DNA of 64,000 nt from Symbiodinium natans. Its lineage: Eukaryota; Sar; Dinophyceae; Suessiales; Symbiodiniaceae. Under the pieces are notes generated by a model that was given only the letters and a program-made list of their open reading frames with translations, searched no databases and was not told where the DNA came from. The stretch lies in assembly GCA_905221605.1 (NCBI GenBank), contig CAJNDS010002251.1:345001-409000 (forward strand). The letters run 5' to 3'. This document shows positions 20,080 through 30,599 of the stretch, one piece after another. Every line of letters starts with the position of its first letter. The first letter of the stretch is position 1. The translations under genes were made by a program, and so were the position numbers.

Positions 20080-20279
20080 CGAACCCAAGCCAAGGAACTT
20101 CATCCAGCTACAGGCTGCGTGGCCAGAATAAGCTACCCACACCTTACGAAAAACGAAATTCCTGCCCAGGAGGCTGGCGGCCAGATTCCGGCGTCTGCAA
20201 AAAGCAGGGTCCCTGAAGCTTCCACTGTCTCTGTTCGATGCTTCACAACAAAGGCAGAATGGACACGAGATGAGCACCC
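20080..20279 (-). CDS. Exon 2 of the 20.4-19.9 kb gene model
   Basis: An open frame on the minus strand including SNRDSGSFRDPAFCRRRNLA and ASLLGRNFVFRKVWVAYSGH, ending GGTTCG|GTGTAGGG in phase 0. The 5' boundary is uncertain. If the telomeric stretch at about 20280-20307 is simply deleted (28 bases, four heptamers), exon 1 and this frame join as GCA AGG GTG CTC. An AG further in (TTTGCAG, exon from 20194) is an alternative. Confidence 0.45.
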
Positions 20280-20305
20280 TAAACCCTAAACCCTAAACCC
20301 GAAAC

Positions 20306-20422
20306 CCTTGCATGACCCCAAGCCAAGCTTTGGGACGGATCTAACGACGTCTTGAAGATTCGTATGGCGCCCCCTGGCTTCTTTTGCTCTGAAGCTTTGC
20401 CAAACTCCCCGAACTCGGACAT
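20306..20422 (-). CDS. Exon 1 of the 20.4-19.9 kb gene model
   Basis: ATG at 20422-20420 followed by 38 codons (MSEFGEFGKASEQKKPGGAI then RIFKTSLDPSQSLAWGHAR), ending AGG|GTTTCGGGTTTAGGG. Hydrophilic N-terminus with Lys, Glu and Gln; no signal peptide. No family recognised. It is missed by long-ORF searches because the frame is only 39 codons before the telomeric break. Confidence 0.5.
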
Positions 20423-20426
20423 GCAC

Positions 20427-20520
20427 GAGGGTTTAGATTCTTAGGGCTTAGGGCTTAGGGTTTAGGGTTTAGGGTTTAGGGTTAGGGTTTCGGGTTTGGG
20501 TTTAGGGTTCGGGTATAGGG
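20427..20520 (+). repeat. Telomeric array with CTTAGGG units
   Basis: CTTAGGG, TTTAGGG and TTTCGGG units just upstream of the ATG of the 20.4 kb gene model. Confidence 0.85.
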
Positions 20521-21231
20521 TTGCGAGCACGATCAGAAAGCGAGGCCACGCTTATATAGGCCAGCAATAAGGTCGAGGCCAGGGCGGAGCGCTAGCGGTG
20601 GTGGGTCTGGGTTCTTCGAGCAGCCTCTCCACCCTCAGCCTTCTGCAAGGATGCATTGCGACCTTTGGACTGCCCTAAGCTCGAAGAGGGGGCTGAGAAA
20701 TTCGATATTTTTCAACATGGCATAGCATGATCAGATAAAACGCAATACGAGTATAGTGTTGCGGTTCAGGAATTGAGGCCATAAACCCTAAACCCTACTA
20801 AACTCTGGGCTTCGGCCACCCCCCTACAGAGGGGGGCGGCGCCTAAGCCCTTCACAAGCCGACCCAGGTCGTTCGCCCGCCTCCCACAGCTCGGGGGTCG
20901 GTAGCACCCTCGTGGGGCCCGGTACCGGACCCGTTCTTTTTGGGACCAGTACTGGTCCCTTTAGTAACCCTAAACTGTCAGGTCTTGAGCCTCTTCGGGG
21001 TGAGCCTGGCGATTGAAGAAGTTTTATGGAAAGTAAGCAGTTGGCTTGAGTTTAGGCCTAAACCCTAAAAGGAATAGGTTTGGGTGGCTTTGCCGCCTCG
21101 GACGGCGTGGGGTGGGAGAAAAGTGTTAGATGGCCTGCCACAATCGGGCCAAATCTGCTCTTCGCGCCTCACGAAGCTTTCGAGCTTGTTCCAAAACCTA
21201 ACCTTCACAGCATCTACGCCGTATAACAGCA

Positions 21232-21335
21232 AACCCTAAGCCCTAAGCCCTAGGCCCTAATCCCTAAGCCATAAGCCCTAAGCCCTAAGCCCTAAACCCT
21301 AAACCTCAAACCTCAAACCTCAAACCCTAAACCCT
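21232..21335 (-). repeat. Variant array CCCTAAG/CCTCAAA
   Basis: About seven CCCTAAG units then CCCTAAA and CCTCAAA units. Confidence 0.85.
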
Positions 21336-21625
21336 CACAACCCTAACATCCCGCCTCTGCGGCGAGCGCCGAGCGCCGTGCCAGCGTATCTTGGCTGCAG
21401 TACCACTCCTGCGCACGAGGGCATCGGTGGTGCCACTTTTCGTCCTAAAGCTCGAAACACCAACTAACACCCGACACGTGGAGACTCAACGTTAAGTTTT
21501 TTGCTCTGGACCCACACGGCTAAACCCAATGAAGCCTAAACCCTACCTGTGACCAGCTAGAAATCAGCAGGGTACGGTGCGTTTTGCTTGGTGGACGTTG
21601 CCCGCAAGATCTCTTTGTTATCCAG

Positions 21626-21892
21626 TAACCTGGGGGAACTAAAGGTTAACCTTTGGGAATATAAGGGGATTCTATTACCCCAAAAAGGTTAAAGCGCGAC
21701 GTGTGCACAGCAAGTCCCCGGCGTCGAGCGTGAGACATGCTACAAATTAAAGATTCAGAAGTCAGGCGGAAAGCCCGGGGGAAGAGGCAGCGACGGATGA
21801 GGAGGGATTCGATAATTGTACTTAAGGATGCGAACTCTGGGGACAATGAGCCCAAAAAGGTTAAAGGTTACCTACTCTACTACTAGGATCTG
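21626..21892. mobile_element. Family H element with a nested insertion
   Basis: CAGTAACCTGGGGGAACTAA to TACTCTACTACTAGGA matches copies at 41541-41625 and 63674-63764. Bases 21695-21850 are extra and are bounded by a 16-bp direct repeat CCCAAAAAGGTTAAAG (21679-21694 and 21851-21866). Confidence 0.7.
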
Positions 21893-21969
21893 ATTCAAAA
21901 CGCTTGGAATACACTTGGGATTGCCCTGCTGGGCACTCTGAAGCTCCAGTGGACTTCAGCTCGCAGATC

Positions 21970-22052
21970 CCTAAACCCTAAACCCTAAACCATAAACCCG
22001 AAACCCTAAACCCTAAACCCCAAACCCTAAACCCTAAACCTTAAACCCTGCA
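21970..22052 (-). repeat. Telomeric array (CCCTAAA)
   Basis: About eleven units with a few variants. Confidence 0.95.
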
Positions 22053-22870
22053 GCCTAAACCCATTTCACTGGCTGGAGATCCTTTTGGGGGTTTAGTGGT
22101 TTAGGTCTACAGGCCGTAACCTGCAATTGTTCAGTGAGCGTCCCCATGAAACGAGTGAGTTGACGAAACACGGCCCTTGCAGACGACGGAGACACTTTGA
22201 AACGCAGAGCCTCAGCCAAACCCTTGCCCTACACCCTAAACCCTTGTAAACACTCAAGCTCAAGCCGCTCATAATCCACAGACACAATCCCCAAAAATAG
22301 ACCCTAAACCCCACACCGCCAACCAAAAACCCAAAACCCCAAACCCTAATTTGGCCTGAGGTTGAGTGCGATCGGGAAGAGGGATGCCATAGTACCGCTC
22401 CTTCTGGCTTTATGAGGTTTCGGGTTTGGGCTTCAGGGTTTAGGGTACATGTCCGAACAAGCGCCACTGAGATGTGTTGTGACCCGATTCTCTAAACAAC
22501 CACTTCTCAACCCTGCAAACCCTCTACACCCTCAACCCGAATCTTCCATCTACAGAGTTTCTGAACCCTTTTTGGGTTGCTTGTGGTTCGGCCATGCATC
22601 AGGGCTTCGGGTTTGGGGTTTAGATAGGACCCCGGATGCTAAGACATATTTAGGCAAGACCTCCGTTGTTTTGTCAGGCTGAGGGTCCCGGGATTTAGAG
22701 TCTAGAGCCTCTAGGGAGAGGAGCCTTCCGCAAACGCGCCAGCACCCTGAACCACACTATAACCCTATCACCCTAAACCCTAAAACCCTAAAACCCTGAA
22801 CCCTATAAACCCTAAACCCTAAACCTATACCCTAAACCCCAAACCCTAAACCCCAAACCCTAAACCCTAA

Positions 22871-22957
22871 ACGACTTGCACCGGGTGGCCGCCACCACGC
22901 CCTCGATGGTTGTCTTGGAGCAGGGTGCCAGCGCGCCTCGTCTGTCTCTGGTAACCG
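22871..22957 (-). CDS. Exon-like islet
   Basis: GC-rich islet between telomeric arrays, reading on the minus strand RRGALAPCSKTTIEGVVAAT then RCKS. Ends near CG|GTGCAAG or at the array. Boundaries uncertain. Confidence 0.3.
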
Positions 22958-23439
22958 CTTTTTTGGGGTTTAGGGGGTTTAGCTAAGACCCTAAACCCTA
23001 AACCCTAAACCCTAAGACCTGTAAGACTCTACACTGTACACCCTTACAAAGCTCTCAACATCAAAGCTTGAACCCCCAACTCTCAAACCCCCCTAAACCC
23101 CAAGCCTCTCCACCTTGACAGAGCCCTGAACCCCAATCAGCACCCTGAAGCCCTGAACCCCTCAAAGCCATCCCAACCCCCAAACGGTGTAAGGTCTAGG
23201 GTTGCCTACGATCTAAACCCCCTGAAACCCTCAACCACAGCCATAAATGCCCCCTCAACCTGAGCACTAAGCCCCTAAAAATCTAAACCCTAAGTTTCCC
23301 TAAGCCTCTGCTTAGGAGGATTTATGAGGGTCTAGGGTGCCATGTGCTCCACTTGGGGAATGAGTGTGAAGGGCTTCGGGCCGTGAGGTTTTGGATTCGG
23401 GTCACCTTACAGATATCTTGTGTAGCAAAGCGCCCTATA

Positions 23440-23967
23440 AACGTTTAGAGCATCCCCCCCCCCCCCCCCCAAGTAGGTAACACATGTGAAAATACCGTAC
23501 GCCCAAGAAGAACATACCCAAAGGCTCCAATGTGGTTCCTTTTTGGATTAGTTCAAGAGGATTCCAGTATTAGGGTTTAGGGTTTAGGGTTTAGGGTTTA
23601 GGGTTTAGGGTTTAGGGTTTAGGGTTTAGGGTTTAGGGTTTAGGGTTTAGGGTTTAGGGTTTAGGGTTTAGGGTTTAGGGTTTAGGCAAAAGGTACTACA
23701 TAGGAGCCTTTGGGTAGACATAGTCGCGTACTTGGAGTCTTCGGCAGCTGGTCCTCAGCGATCAGATTGCACAGCGCCATCCTGCGTCTCGTGGTTTTGG
23801 CGATGGCCGTGGCCACCGTCACAGACCACGTAGATATCACACCCCAAACCCTAAACCCTAAACCCTAAACCCTAAGAAGTGTCCGGCAGTTGCGAGGCAG
23901 CCTGGCGCCTCTGCCAGGCTTCGCATCCCTCGCACCACGTCACCTGCAGCCCTCTTCTTCAGTGGCC
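23440..23967 (-). CDS. Coding sequence broken by a telomeric run and a foldback element
   Basis: After GGCCAG at 23968 the minus strand reads LKKRAAGDVVRGMRSLAEAP then GCLATAGHFLG to 23871. Past a short telomeric run (about 23843-23876) it reads STWSVTVATAIAKTTRRRMA then LCNLIAEDQLPKTPST. Removing the element at 23517-23717 plus one TATGT copy keeps that frame open: RLCSSWAYGIFTCVTYL, followed by a run of 17 G on the minus strand. The two long parts are basic, GC3-rich and clearly protein-like. The gap between the first two parts keeps frame if about 20 bases are removed, too short for an ordinary intron. Function unknown. Confidence 0.5.
23517..23717. mobile_element. Foldback family E, complete, with telomeric array in the loop
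   Basis: Left arm CCCAAAGGCTCCAATGTGGT and right arm ACTACATAGGAGCCTTTGGG are inverted repeats of about 27 bp. A 5-bp direct repeat ACATA flanks the element (23512-23516, 23718-23722). About 17 perfect TTTAGGG units occupy the loop (23575-23693). Confidence 0.75.
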
Positions 23968-24879
23968 CTGGCCTATCCTCCCAAAGGGTCTTAGGGTTTA
24001 GGGTTTACGGTTTAGAGTTCAAGGGGTAGGGTTGGGGTTCGGGGGTTTAAGTTTCAGGGTTCCGGGTTTAGGTTTAGAGTCCTGCACTGACAAGTACCTA
24101 ATTACCTGGGCACCGCTAACATGTGCACCCCGTGATGATCATGTGACGCTCGAACCCTAACCCGACGCCCTCATTTCCTGAAACCTGAAACCTCTAAACT
24201 TCAAAGATATGATTCTCTTACATGTCATCCCGACGGACTAGTTACTTGGGGCTCTTACGACTAAATGCTGCTGATGGATGCCCTGAACCCCACGAAGGCG
24301 ACCCTGACCCGAAGGGCCTAAGGGTCTGCGTAGCTCACAAACGCTGAAGCTGTCAACCCTAAACTTCACATCTCTGCCCCGCAGCAGCCTGGCAAAACCT
24401 TGCGCTCTGGCGACGGGGCAGCGATGGCCTTCTTGAGAGACGATTTGGGGCGACTATAGGGTTTTTAGGGTTTAGGGCCACGTTGGGCTTAAGATGAAGG
24501 GCTGCGTATGGGATTTAAAGGGTTTTGAGGAAGTTTTGATTGAAAGCTAGTTGGAGACCCTAAGCAATGATCCCTCAACCCTGAGCCCAGAACGTGCTTT
24601 TGAGGGTTCTCCTGGAAGTTCCCCTTCAAATCCCCTAAACCCCTGAGCCCCTAAACCCTAAACCCTAAACCCTAAGCCCTAAGCCCTAAACCCTAAACAC
24701 AAAACCCTAAACCCTAAACCCTATGCTGTTGACACGCGCTCACACATTGCCTCTATCGCCTCGGGCGCTGCCTGCGGCTCCTCCGACCGCACTGAAGCCC
24801 CAAATACGCGGGTTTCCAGGCTAAACCCTAAACCCTAAACCCTAAACCCTAAACATTCAAGGAACGAAAGGAGGGACCC

Positions 24880-25330
24880 TTTTGAGGGACCTTGGGGGGC
24901 TCTTTGGGGCTTATTTAGGGGCTACCTGGGTACATAGGGACTATGTAAGGTGTGTATGGCTTCCGAACATGGACCTTGCCATAACGGTAACCCCTTTAAG
25001 GGCCAAGTATTCAAGGCCCTAAAAGAGGGTTTAGGGTTTAGGGTTTATGGTTTAGGGTTATAAGGGGACCTTAGGGGTTCTTTGGGGCTTATTTAGGGGC
25101 TACCTAGGTACATAGGGACTATGTAAGGTGTATATTGTTTCCGAACAGGGACCTTGTCATAACGGTAACCCCTTTAAGGCCCAAGTATTCAAGGCACTAA
25201 AGGAGGGTTTAGGGTTTAGGGTTTAGGATTTAGGGTTTAGGGTTATAAGGGGACCTTAGGGGTTCTTTGGGGCTTATTTAGGGGCTACCTAGGTACATAG
25301 GGACTATGTAAGGTGTATATTAAGGGTTAT
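24880..25330. repeat. 178-185 bp tandem repeat containing telomeric units
   Basis: GGGGCTTATTTAGGGGCTAC recurs at 24906, 25084 and 25269. Each full unit also carries CTATGTAAGGTGT, CATAACGGTAACCCCTTTAA and a small TTTAGGG array. The third copy is truncated. Confidence 0.9.
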
Positions 25331-25584
25331 ATAGGGAAAAAGATTAAGGAAACTACGGGTCCCTTCTAGAGCTCCCTCCCTTATTCTCCTTAAAACATCC
25401 TTCTGCAGGGGTTCCTACAATAGAAGGATGATCGTACTTTGGGGGGGTATAATGCTTTGCGCTTGAAGCGCTCCATCCGCACTTCGTAACACCCCCCGAG
25501 CCCTCAGACCCTGAGCGTATGTGTACACGCATATGCGGAAAAGTAGTAAGAAAAGCAGACCTGCCCAGTAAATTGAGGCACTCC

Positions 25585-25685
25585 TTTTCTAGGATGGCCC
25601 TTAAAACCCTCTGAACACAAATTCCCGAATGTGATCCTCTTAAGCCCAAGAAGGGAACATATAAAATGTCCCAAGCTCCTACCGA
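25585..25685. mobile_element. Foldback family F copy
   Basis: GGATGGCCCTTAAAACCCTC start; GTCCCAAGCTCCTACCGAGC end; inner GTGATCCTCTTAAGCCC. Confidence 0.55.
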
Positions 25686-25834
25686 GCTTTGTTTCGGTGC
25701 ATTCTAGGTTCCTCCACGTGGGCCCTACCCTAAACCCAAAACCCAAAACCTGAAACCCGAAACCCTAACCCGAAACCCGAAACCCGAAACCCTAAACCCC
25801 AAACCCCAAACCCCAAACCCTAAACCCTAAGCCC

Positions 25835-25923
25835 TATTCCCAGGTCCTCCGGCTTCCCCTCGGGCTCCGGGAGGGCCAGGTCCAGCAGGTTCAGGGGCAG
25901 CGAGGCGCCTTGGAGTTCACTGA
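25835..25923 (-). CDS. Exon-like islet next to a telomeric array
   Basis: After TTAAGCAG on the minus strand the frame reads SELQGASLPLNLLDLALPEP then EGKPEDLGI, ending at the GCTTAGGGTTTAGGG array. Acidic, leucine-rich and strongly GC3-biased. The first third is repeated on the far side of the array as SEIQGASLPLN (26031-26075). Function unknown. Confidence 0.5.
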
Positions 25924-25933
25924 CTGCTTAAGG
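25889..25933. repeat. 45-bp direct repeat, left copy
   Basis: 40 of 45 bases match 26031-26075; the pair exactly brackets the telomeric array. Confidence 0.85.
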
Positions 25934-26030
25934 TTTAGGGTTTAGGGTTTAGGGTTTAGGGTTTAGGGTTTAGGGTTTAGGGTTTAGGGTTTAGGGTTTA
26001 GGGTTTAGGGTTTAGGGTTTAGGGTTTAGG
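25934..26030 (+). repeat. Telomeric array between direct repeats
   Basis: About fourteen perfect TTTAGGG units. Confidence 0.95.
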
Positions 26031-26075
26031 GTTCAGGGGCAGTGAGGCGCCTTGAATTTCACTGACTGTTGAAGG
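26031..26075. repeat. 45-bp direct repeat, right copy
   Basis: Partner of 25889-25933. The reading frame for SEIQGASLPLN is conserved, with one synonymous-type and one conservative change, suggesting an older duplication. Confidence 0.85.
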
Positions 26076-26150
26076 CTTTGGGCGTTTCGAACTATCGGCC
26101 TGACGCAGTCAGGGCTAAGGGTCTACGGTTTACGCTACGTAGGTGTAGGC

Positions 26151-26288
26151 GTGGTAGGGCTAGACGGCAGTATGTACGGAGATGACGGGCATAGACTAGA
26201 GCTTGAGATTCGACGCACGGTTTGGGCCAAGCGGAATCGGCGTCTCGCTTGTGTTTTGGGAACCTGGGGTTACGGAGAGGGTCGAATT
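26151..26288 (+). CDS. Exon-like segment ending in a foldback element
   Basis: The plus strand reads SMYGDDGHRLELEIRRTVWA then KRNRRLACVLGTWGYGEGRI and runs straight into the family A element at 26289. Balanced and basic. The start is not certain (ATG at 26151 or an AG just before TATGTACGG). I could not find a clean target duplication or a continuation beyond the element. Confidence 0.35.
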
Positions 26289-26454
26289 CCTGAAGCGTCC
26301 ATGTACCTATATAGTATATACTTGGGCTTATATAGGGCTTAGGGTTTAGGGTTTAGGGTTTAGGGTTTAGGGTTTAGGGGCCTTAAACGTGTTTTCCCAT
26401 GTAGAAGCTCTAGAGCCCAATTATACATACTATATAGGTGCATGGACCCCGAGG
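26289..26454. mobile_element. Foldback family A with telomeric array inside
   Basis: GTCCATGTACCTATATAGTA left and TACTATATAGGTGCATGGAC right; the TTTAGGG array at about 26338-26380 lies between the arms. Confidence 0.7.
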
Positions 26455-26462
26455 ATTTTTGT

Positions 26463-26525
26463 AGGGTTTAGGGTTTAGGGTTTAGGGTTTAGGGTTGAGG
26501 GTTGAGGGTTTAGGGTTTAGGGTCT
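26463..26525 (+). repeat. Telomeric array
   Basis: About nine units including two TTGAGGG. Confidence 0.9.
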
Positions 26526-27639
26526 CATCACCCCAAAGAAGACAGTGGTTTTGTCACCCAGCATGACATTTCCTCAAGACCATTTGAAGGAGTCGCAGAT
26601 GAGGAATGCTGGCCCGCTGGGAATCCGCCGTCAGAACCTGAACCCTGAACCTTAAACCCCGAAACCCTAAGCCCTAAACCCTGAACCCTAAAACCCAGAC
26701 CCTAAGTGCTAAACCCTAAAGCCTAAACCCAAAAACCTTAACCCTAAACCCTAAACCCTAAACCCTAAAACCAAGCCCTAAACTCTAAACCCTAAATGCA
26801 GCCCAGGAGGCGCCGCGACTGTGAGGAGACAGGTTGGGCCTGCAGGTTACGTAGGGTTTAGGGTTTAGGGTTTAGGGTTTAGGGTTTGGGGTTTCGGGCT
26901 TTGCGGCCATCCCGACATCGCAGAAAAACAAGAAGCGGACCCTTGAAACCCCCTGAGTTCCTCAATATGATCCTCTTCGAGGTTGAGAGTTTGGGATTCC
27001 CATGACAGGCTGACTTTCCGAAAAGGGTGCTGAATGAAGCCTAATCCCATAGCCCCGAGACAGTCTTCTTGTGAAGTTAACATGGCAAGTATACTGCATG
27101 ATTCCCTGTAACCCTGTTTTGGTATTTTTGGTTAAGCTCAGTAACAGTAGCCCTGCTGAAGGTGAAGCAGGCTCGGAGCTCCGTGAGGGATTCGGGCCTG
27201 GAGGACGAAACTCGCGATCGCAATGATCCTAGACTACTGAAATCATTCAACAGATTTTGTACATATCGGCATAGATTTCATGAGTACTAATGGTGAGAAT
27301 ATGAAAAGTATGAATAGGAATGATGATAAGATAACATATTACATACATATACATGTGCGATTTTCCTGTGTGTGTGCCCTGAGGCTAGAGAAAGGCCTAC
27401 AGTATGTGTTTGACAGCATATACATACATATATATATATGTATATATACTTACCTCTACATATACACATAGAAAAATGAAACCCTAAACCCCCCCCCCCC
27501 CAAACAAAAAGACAAACTCCCCCTTCCCCCCCCCGCTGCCTCGCTGCGGCGCCGCTTGGGCCGCACCTCGGTGAGGCGCCGCCCGTCGAAGCGGGGGCCG
27601 CGCTCGGCGAGGCGGCGCCGGGCCTCCGCGTTCTGTTGC

Positions 27640-27845
27640 GGCTTCAGGGGCCGACTTTCGTCTTCAGGGCCGGCTTTCGTCTTCAGGGGTCGAATTTCGG
27701 ATTCAGGGCCGAATTTCGTCTTCGGGGCCGAATTTAAGCTTCAGGGGCCGAATCTCGTCTTCAGTGCCGAATTGTCGGGGCCGAATTTCGGCTGAACCGA
27801 ATGTCGGCTGAGCCGAATTTCGTCTTCAAATTTCGTCTTCGAATA
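27640..27845. repeat. CGAATTTCGTCTTCAGGGC-type tandem repeat
   Basis: About eleven imperfect copies of a 15-20 bp unit; the open frame across it (27556-27795) is repeat-driven. Confidence 0.8.
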
Positions 27846-27899
27846 TCGTCTTCGCACCCCCCCACCCCCCGACCCATAAAGGGACCCAGTTTCCCGGGT

Positions 27900-28320
27900 C
27901 AATGGTTTAAAAGGGCCTTTTTTGAGAGTTTGGATAAGCGTTCTTGAGTTTGGTTAAGCGTTCTTGAGGGTATTTGTTGAGGGTTCTTTGGGATTCTTGT
28001 TCAGGGGCTGTTAAGGTTGTTTTTTGAGGGTTCCTGAGAGCTTTTGTAAGGTTTTTTTTTTTTTTTTTTCTAAGGGTTCTTTACCACTGTATTGGGGGTT
28101 TGTATTGAGGGGTTTTGCGGGTTTGGGTTTTTTTATGTCGGTTTTGAGGGCTCTGGGCACTTAGTGTTTAGGGCTTATAGGGAATTGGACTTTGTTTGCG
28201 TTTCGTCATTTGGTTGGCGGGTGAGGGGTGAGGATTGTGCTGATGGGTAGCTGCATTCTTGTTACGTAAGGTTGAGGGCTTTTTGGGGCTTGGAGTCTTT
28301 GAGGGCCGGGTTGAGGGTGA
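27900..28320. other. GGGTTTTTGAG-rich degenerate sequence
   Basis: Irregular G/T-rich DNA with a poly-T run near 28054; nothing gene-like seen. Confidence 0.4.
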
Positions 28321-28449
28321 CCCTACCCTAAACCGGGGAGGGGTCACGGGTTTAGGGTTTTAGGGTTTAGGGTTTAGGGTTTAGGGCTTAGGGTTTAGGG
28401 TTGGGGTCGTGGGAAGAGCTTTGGGCTTCGGGTTTAGGTTCACGTCCGG

Positions 28450-28515
28450 GGGAGGCCCCAAACCCCAAACCCCAAACCCCAAACCCCAAACCCCAAACCC
28501 CAAACCCCAAACCCT
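28450..28515 (-). repeat. Variant array CCCCAAA
   Basis: About eight CCCCAAA units in a row. Confidence 0.9.
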
Positions 28516-29182
28516 ACGACCTTCAAGGATCTCACGTGTTCGGCTGGGTGGGGGCGCCTCGGACAGAATGGACTTCTCGATTGACTCCTTGGAGCGATTT
28601 GGGGCCAGTTCTCCAGAGGGTTTAGGGTTTAGGGTTTAGGGTTTCGGGTTTCGGGTTTGGGGTTTGGGGTTTCGGGTTCGGGTTCAGGGTTTGGAGTTTG
28701 GGGTTTCGAGTTTCGGGCTTAGGGTTTAGCATTTCGGGCTTAGAGCTTAATTAATGTGGTTCGAGGCACAATCCGCCCCCCCCCAGTCCCGGCATTAGCC
28801 CTCCACCACGACCTCCTATCCATCTCAGTCTTGGCGGGGTGGGGGGGGGGGAGGGTTTCGGGCCCATCCCACCGGATCCGAGAAGACCCTTACAGCCGAA
28901 CCCTCAATGGCAAAGGTCCAGAATCCGCAGCTGTGATATAGAGCTCTTTGGGAAACCTCCCACATCCTTGCAGACAACGAACCAAACACACACCCACCCC
29001 CTAAAACCTACAGCCCTAAAGCCCTAAAACCCCGAACCCTACCTAAAACCGCAGTTGAGTTTAAAGGGCTAGTTCGGGTTTAGGGCCAAACCCTGAAACC
29101 CTAAAGCCCGAAACCGCGGATTTCAGACCCCAGAACCCTTCCTAGGAGGTACCAGTTTTTTTATGTAGGAAGGTCCTTCTAG

Positions 29183-29293
29183 GCTGCCCAGTAACCAAGG
29201 CTTACAAAGGGTGCCCTTTTTTTGCCTAAAGGGGTTTAATCAGGGAACCTAAACCCCCCAAAAAGGGAATAAGGGCACGACTGGGCATCCTAG
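29183..29293. mobile_element. Family C-like foldback copy
   Basis: GCCCAGTAACCAAGG start and CACGACTGGGCATCCTAGCC end, with the shared middle GGGAACCTAAACCCC. Confidence 0.5.
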
Positions 29294-29404
29294 CCAAGGG
29301 AGCCTTCGGGATGAATTAGAGCCAGGAGGCCAGGAGGGCTTTGGCGGCCTGGTAGCGAGGATGGTCTGCCTCAGCCCGCGCAATTTCTTCGAGCTTGTCT
29401 TACT

Positions 29405-29490
29405 TGGCAGCCCAGCAACCACATCATAGTAAGGGCGCCCTTTTTGGTGACCAGAAAAAAACAGGCAAAAAGGGTACCAGTGGCGCACCA
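29405..29490. mobile_element. Foldback family D copy
   Basis: CAGCCCAGCAACCACATCAT left; AAAAAGGGTACCAGTGGCGC right. Confidence 0.5.
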
Positions 29491-29924
29491 AGCTTGCGAT
29501 GGGTTAGTAAGGCTGGAGGTTGAGGGTAAAAGGTTGAGGTTTTAGGGTTCAAAGAGTTTGGGGCGTTTTCACAGGTTTTATTGGGGTTGGTTGGTGAGGC
29601 TGAGGGTTGAGGGTTGAGGTTGAGGTTTAGGTTTTGAAAGTTTCAGGGTTAAAAGGCTGTAGGTCTGGGCGTTCAAGAGGTTACTGGAAGCGGCTTGAAG
29701 GTTTAGGCTTTGGAGGGGTGGTGTTAAACCATAAGGGGTGGTGTTAAACCATTACAACGAACCCTAACCCTTAAACCCTAAACCCGAAGCCCGAAACCTT
29801 TAAACCCCTAAACCTCAAGGCCCTCAGTCGCTTTCTGCGATCCTGGGGGCAAAGTTCGCCTGCAATCGAGTCGAGACGCACTCCAGTTCCACCCTCCTTG
29901 GTTGAAGCTTCTTGGGATATATAG

Positions 29925-30060
29925 GGTCTAGGGTATTGCGTATAGAGTATAGGGTGTATAGGGTATGTAGGGTATGTAGGGTATAGGGTATATAGCGTAT
30001 AGGGTAGAGGGTAAAGGGTATTGGGTATAGGATACAGGGTGAAGGGTACAGGGAGGGTTC
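29925..30060. repeat. TATAGGG-type degenerate repeat
   Basis: About fifteen irregular units of GGGTATA or GGGTATG; the overlapping minus-strand frame (YPTYPIHPILYTQYP) is repeat-driven. Confidence 0.8.
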
Positions 30061-30219
30061 GTTGGGGCGTTAGCGTCTTGAGGGCACCAAAGAACCGGTG
30101 TTGCATTCGGTTTAGAGTTTAGGGTTTAGGGTTAGCACACCTCAAAGGTTCTTTCGCTCCACCAGAGTGTGCCCTGATACCTGAAAATCTCGAAGCTTTC
30201 AGCCCAACAAAATAGGTTT

Positions 30220-30290
30220 AGGGTTTAGGGTTTAGGGTTTAGGGTTTAGGGTTTAGGGTTTAGGGTTTAGGGTTTAGGGTTTAGGTTTAT
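30220..30290 (+). repeat. Telomeric array
   Basis: Ten perfect units. Confidence 0.95.
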
Positions 30291-30599
30291 CCCATGGGCC
30301 CTAGACGCTACACCCCGAATGCTGCGCATGTCTGCACCAACTCTGCACATGGGGAGGCGACCGAAACCTAAGTTGCAGGCCCTTCTTCCTCCCCAAAAAA
30401 ATTGCTCGTCTCGTCATTCAGGGCGGCCTGAACCCTTGAGCCCCGAAAGCTCAATCCGGAAAGCCCTAACCCTAAACCCTAAGCCCTAAACCCTCAACCC
30501 TGAACCCTATACCCTAAACCCTAAATCCGAAACCCACAACTCAACCCCAAATCCCCCCCCCCCCCCCCTTCCCCCTTCTCCGGCGGAACCTGAGAGGAT

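Noticed and set aside
23726-23850. A protein phosphatase 2C-like motif (VCDGGHG) in a second minus-strand frame
   Set aside because: The order of Gly and His does not match the family motif and the neighbouring frame has a better coding signal.
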